From assembly GCA_026874595.1 (NCBI GenBank), contig CM049306.1:102375142-102439141 (forward strand): DNA of 64,000 bases. The letters run 5' to 3'. Every line of letters starts with the position of its first letter. Position 1 is the stretch's first letter. This DNA comes from Sipunculus nudus. Lineage: Eukaryota > Annelida > Sipuncula > Golfingiida > Sipunculidae. Under the pieces are notes generated by a model. The model saw only the letters and a list, made by a program, of their open reading frames with translations, ran no database searches and had not been told where the DNA came from. Of the stretch, positions 62,528 to 64,000 are shown piece after piece. Position numbers and translations under genes: made by a program.

Positions 62528-62680
62528 CCAAATATATATCATCGGATAAAAAAAAGTTATTAAATGAGACAAGTCTGGGATCCATTATAAATAATTAAAC
62601 TCTCTTTCCGTCTCTCTCACATTCTATCGGATATTTGGGCACGCGGATATTTGGTGAGCAGTTATTTGGGAAGCGGATAA
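61185..62680. mobile_element. Element with 53-bp imperfect inverted repeats, copy 3
   Basis: Equivalent of 45485-46973, close to copy 2. Confidence 0.55.
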
Positions 62681-63021
62681 ACGGGAAGCTGATAGCCGGG
62701 CCTGAACCCAGTAACACGGCACTGTTTGCATGCCAGGAAATCGCACCTTACAGGTGAAGAGATCTACTCGTTCTCCCCTTGTAACGTCTCTGTTGTGGGC
62801 ACCTCTCGGATAACTGCCAACTGAATGGTCATGTGATTGCACTCAGCCATAATATTCTTAACTGCAAATGTACATGTACAAATTGTTCCTCGGATACAGA
62901 TAAACATCATTGTCATTACAGAGTTCCTGCAAATAAAACTGAAACAAATTTCAGGTCACTTGCCAAATTGTTCAGAGGACTACGGACGATTGTGTATTAT
63001 TATTATTATCATTTATTACAT

Positions 63022-63022
<1 letters not shown>

Positions 63023-63063
<41 letters not shown>
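63023..63063. repeat. (ATT)n microsatellite, copy 3
   Basis: Run of about 41 bp at the equivalent place. Confidence 0.9.
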
Positions 63064-63065
<2 letters not shown>

Positions 63066-64000
63066 TCGGCCATAAGGGTATGCGTTCATTCCCGTTCGTG
63101 TGTATGTGTGTGTTTGATATTTTCAGGGCATTTCGGGAATGGGCCTAGAAAGAATCGATAAGATTTTGGTGTGGATCTGCCTCATGATATGGGTTCAGGA
63201 AGGACTGCCCGGAATAATCACAAATGTAAGTTCACTTAAGCACGAATGAACCGAAGAATATGGACCGCATAGGTGAATGCAATCATTAGCGGGGGAACTT
63301 CTGCACGGAAGAATGGGGGGGTATACGGGCCGAATATGAGAACGCAAACAAGTTTTGGGGAGCATCCCACAATAAGGACCGCCCACATTGCGTAAGCCTG
63401 TATTCCTGAGAATGCATATTTCGAGTTTTTATTAGAATTGCTGTTGTAATAGTAGCAGTACGTAAATGACTTTTAGTATTTATAAGGGGCTGACAACAGC
63501 CAGTACAACTGAAGCAGTACACATTAACGCTTCCCACATTTCACACCACTACTTTACCCGTGCGGTATCATGACCGGTGCCCTTGCATGTATACAGCACA
63601 CGAGGCAGGTGTTATGAATGAGGTTGTTTTTGTAATGATCACAGGTTTTTGAATAAAAAAAGTTAAAGCGTTGACAAATTATTTCTATTCTGACTGATTT
63701 GACCTTGAATATTCAGGTCAAGGTTGCCAGTTTTCGAATTCGTCAAAGAACTTGGTTGTGAAACTTAATTATGGGGTTCACAAATAATTTCAATTCCGGC
63801 TGATTTGACCTAGATGATGAAGGGAAACGTAACTGGTTTTGAACTCGTCCGAAATTTTATTTTTAAATTTCAAACTCCATGAAAAAATGAAGTGTCCTCC
63901 AAAATTTATCTCGTTCACAAGAAAAGACGACGACGACGGACGACAGACCAACACTACACAGTTCCCCCACGGGAGGGGAGACAGAAGAAGAATTAAGAAG

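Larger units (their letters stand above)
57266..64000 (+). repeat. Tandem 7.8-kb unit, copy 3 (runs off the window)
   Basis: Closest to copy 2, sharing its small deletions. It is cut by the window end at the position matching about 48317 of copy 1, so the array may continue. Confidence 0.93.

Overview
The window is animal nuclear DNA: AT-rich, with spliced-gene signals, an LTR retrotransposon of a metazoan class, and dense interspersed and tandem repeats. The repeat style (core-repeat elements carrying GGTGGCGCCACC and AGGTCA-type motifs, ending in stem-loops) resembles what is known from bivalve molluscs. A marine mollusc, probably a bivalve, is my best guess. No bacterial, organellar, rRNA or tRNA features were found.

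Region 1 (about 3.7-17.3 kb, minus strand) holds one probable host gene. Five candidate exons (17283-17200, 15974-15724, 15228-15080, 6179-6081, 4088-3856) have splice-like borders, and their codon phases fit together in order. They predict a protein of about 271 residues with two closely spaced membrane helices and a short basic, hydrophilic C-terminal tail; a polyadenylation signal follows. The last three exons are the best supported. The introns hold non-autonomous transposons: a Helitron/HINE-like element with 300-bp core repeats (6.5-7.55 kb), an hAT-type MITE with a near-perfect 8-bp target duplication (7.59-8.03 kb), and a truncated element with 275-bp core repeats (11.4-12.57 kb).

Region 2 (17768-24611, plus strand) is a nearly complete BEL/Pao LTR retrotransposon. 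It has two similar LTRs (434/435 bp), a 5-bp target duplication, a polypurine tract, and gag, protease, RT, RNase H and integrase segments. Two frame displacements break the polyprotein. It sits about 485 bp upstream of the predicted host start codon, in head-to-head orientation.

Region 3 (24.6-32.3 kb) has no convincing gene. It holds a degenerate repeat cluster (27.5-28.9 kb) and a structurally complete HINE/Helentron-like element (29268-31060) with inverted subterminal repeats, 280-bp core repeats and a 3' stem-loop ending in CTAG.

Region 4 (32.29-41.52 kb) is a 21-bp-period satellite of more than 400 units, with internal segmental duplications (shifts of 2409, 1144 and 682 bp). The period is a multiple of three and four frames are open, so it gives long spurious ORFs.

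Region 5 (41.6-64.0 kb, running off the window) is a nearly identical tandem array of a 7.8-kb unit: two complete copies and one partial. Each unit contains, in order: a core-repeat element, an LTR-like segment with TATA box and AATAAA, a second 21-bp satellite block with a GATCGT variant, a spacer, an element with 53-bp imperfect inverted repeats, further microsatellites, and a short satellite block leading into the next unit. I see no protein gene in it. The window is best read as one host gene followed by a repeat-driven, structurally dynamic region.
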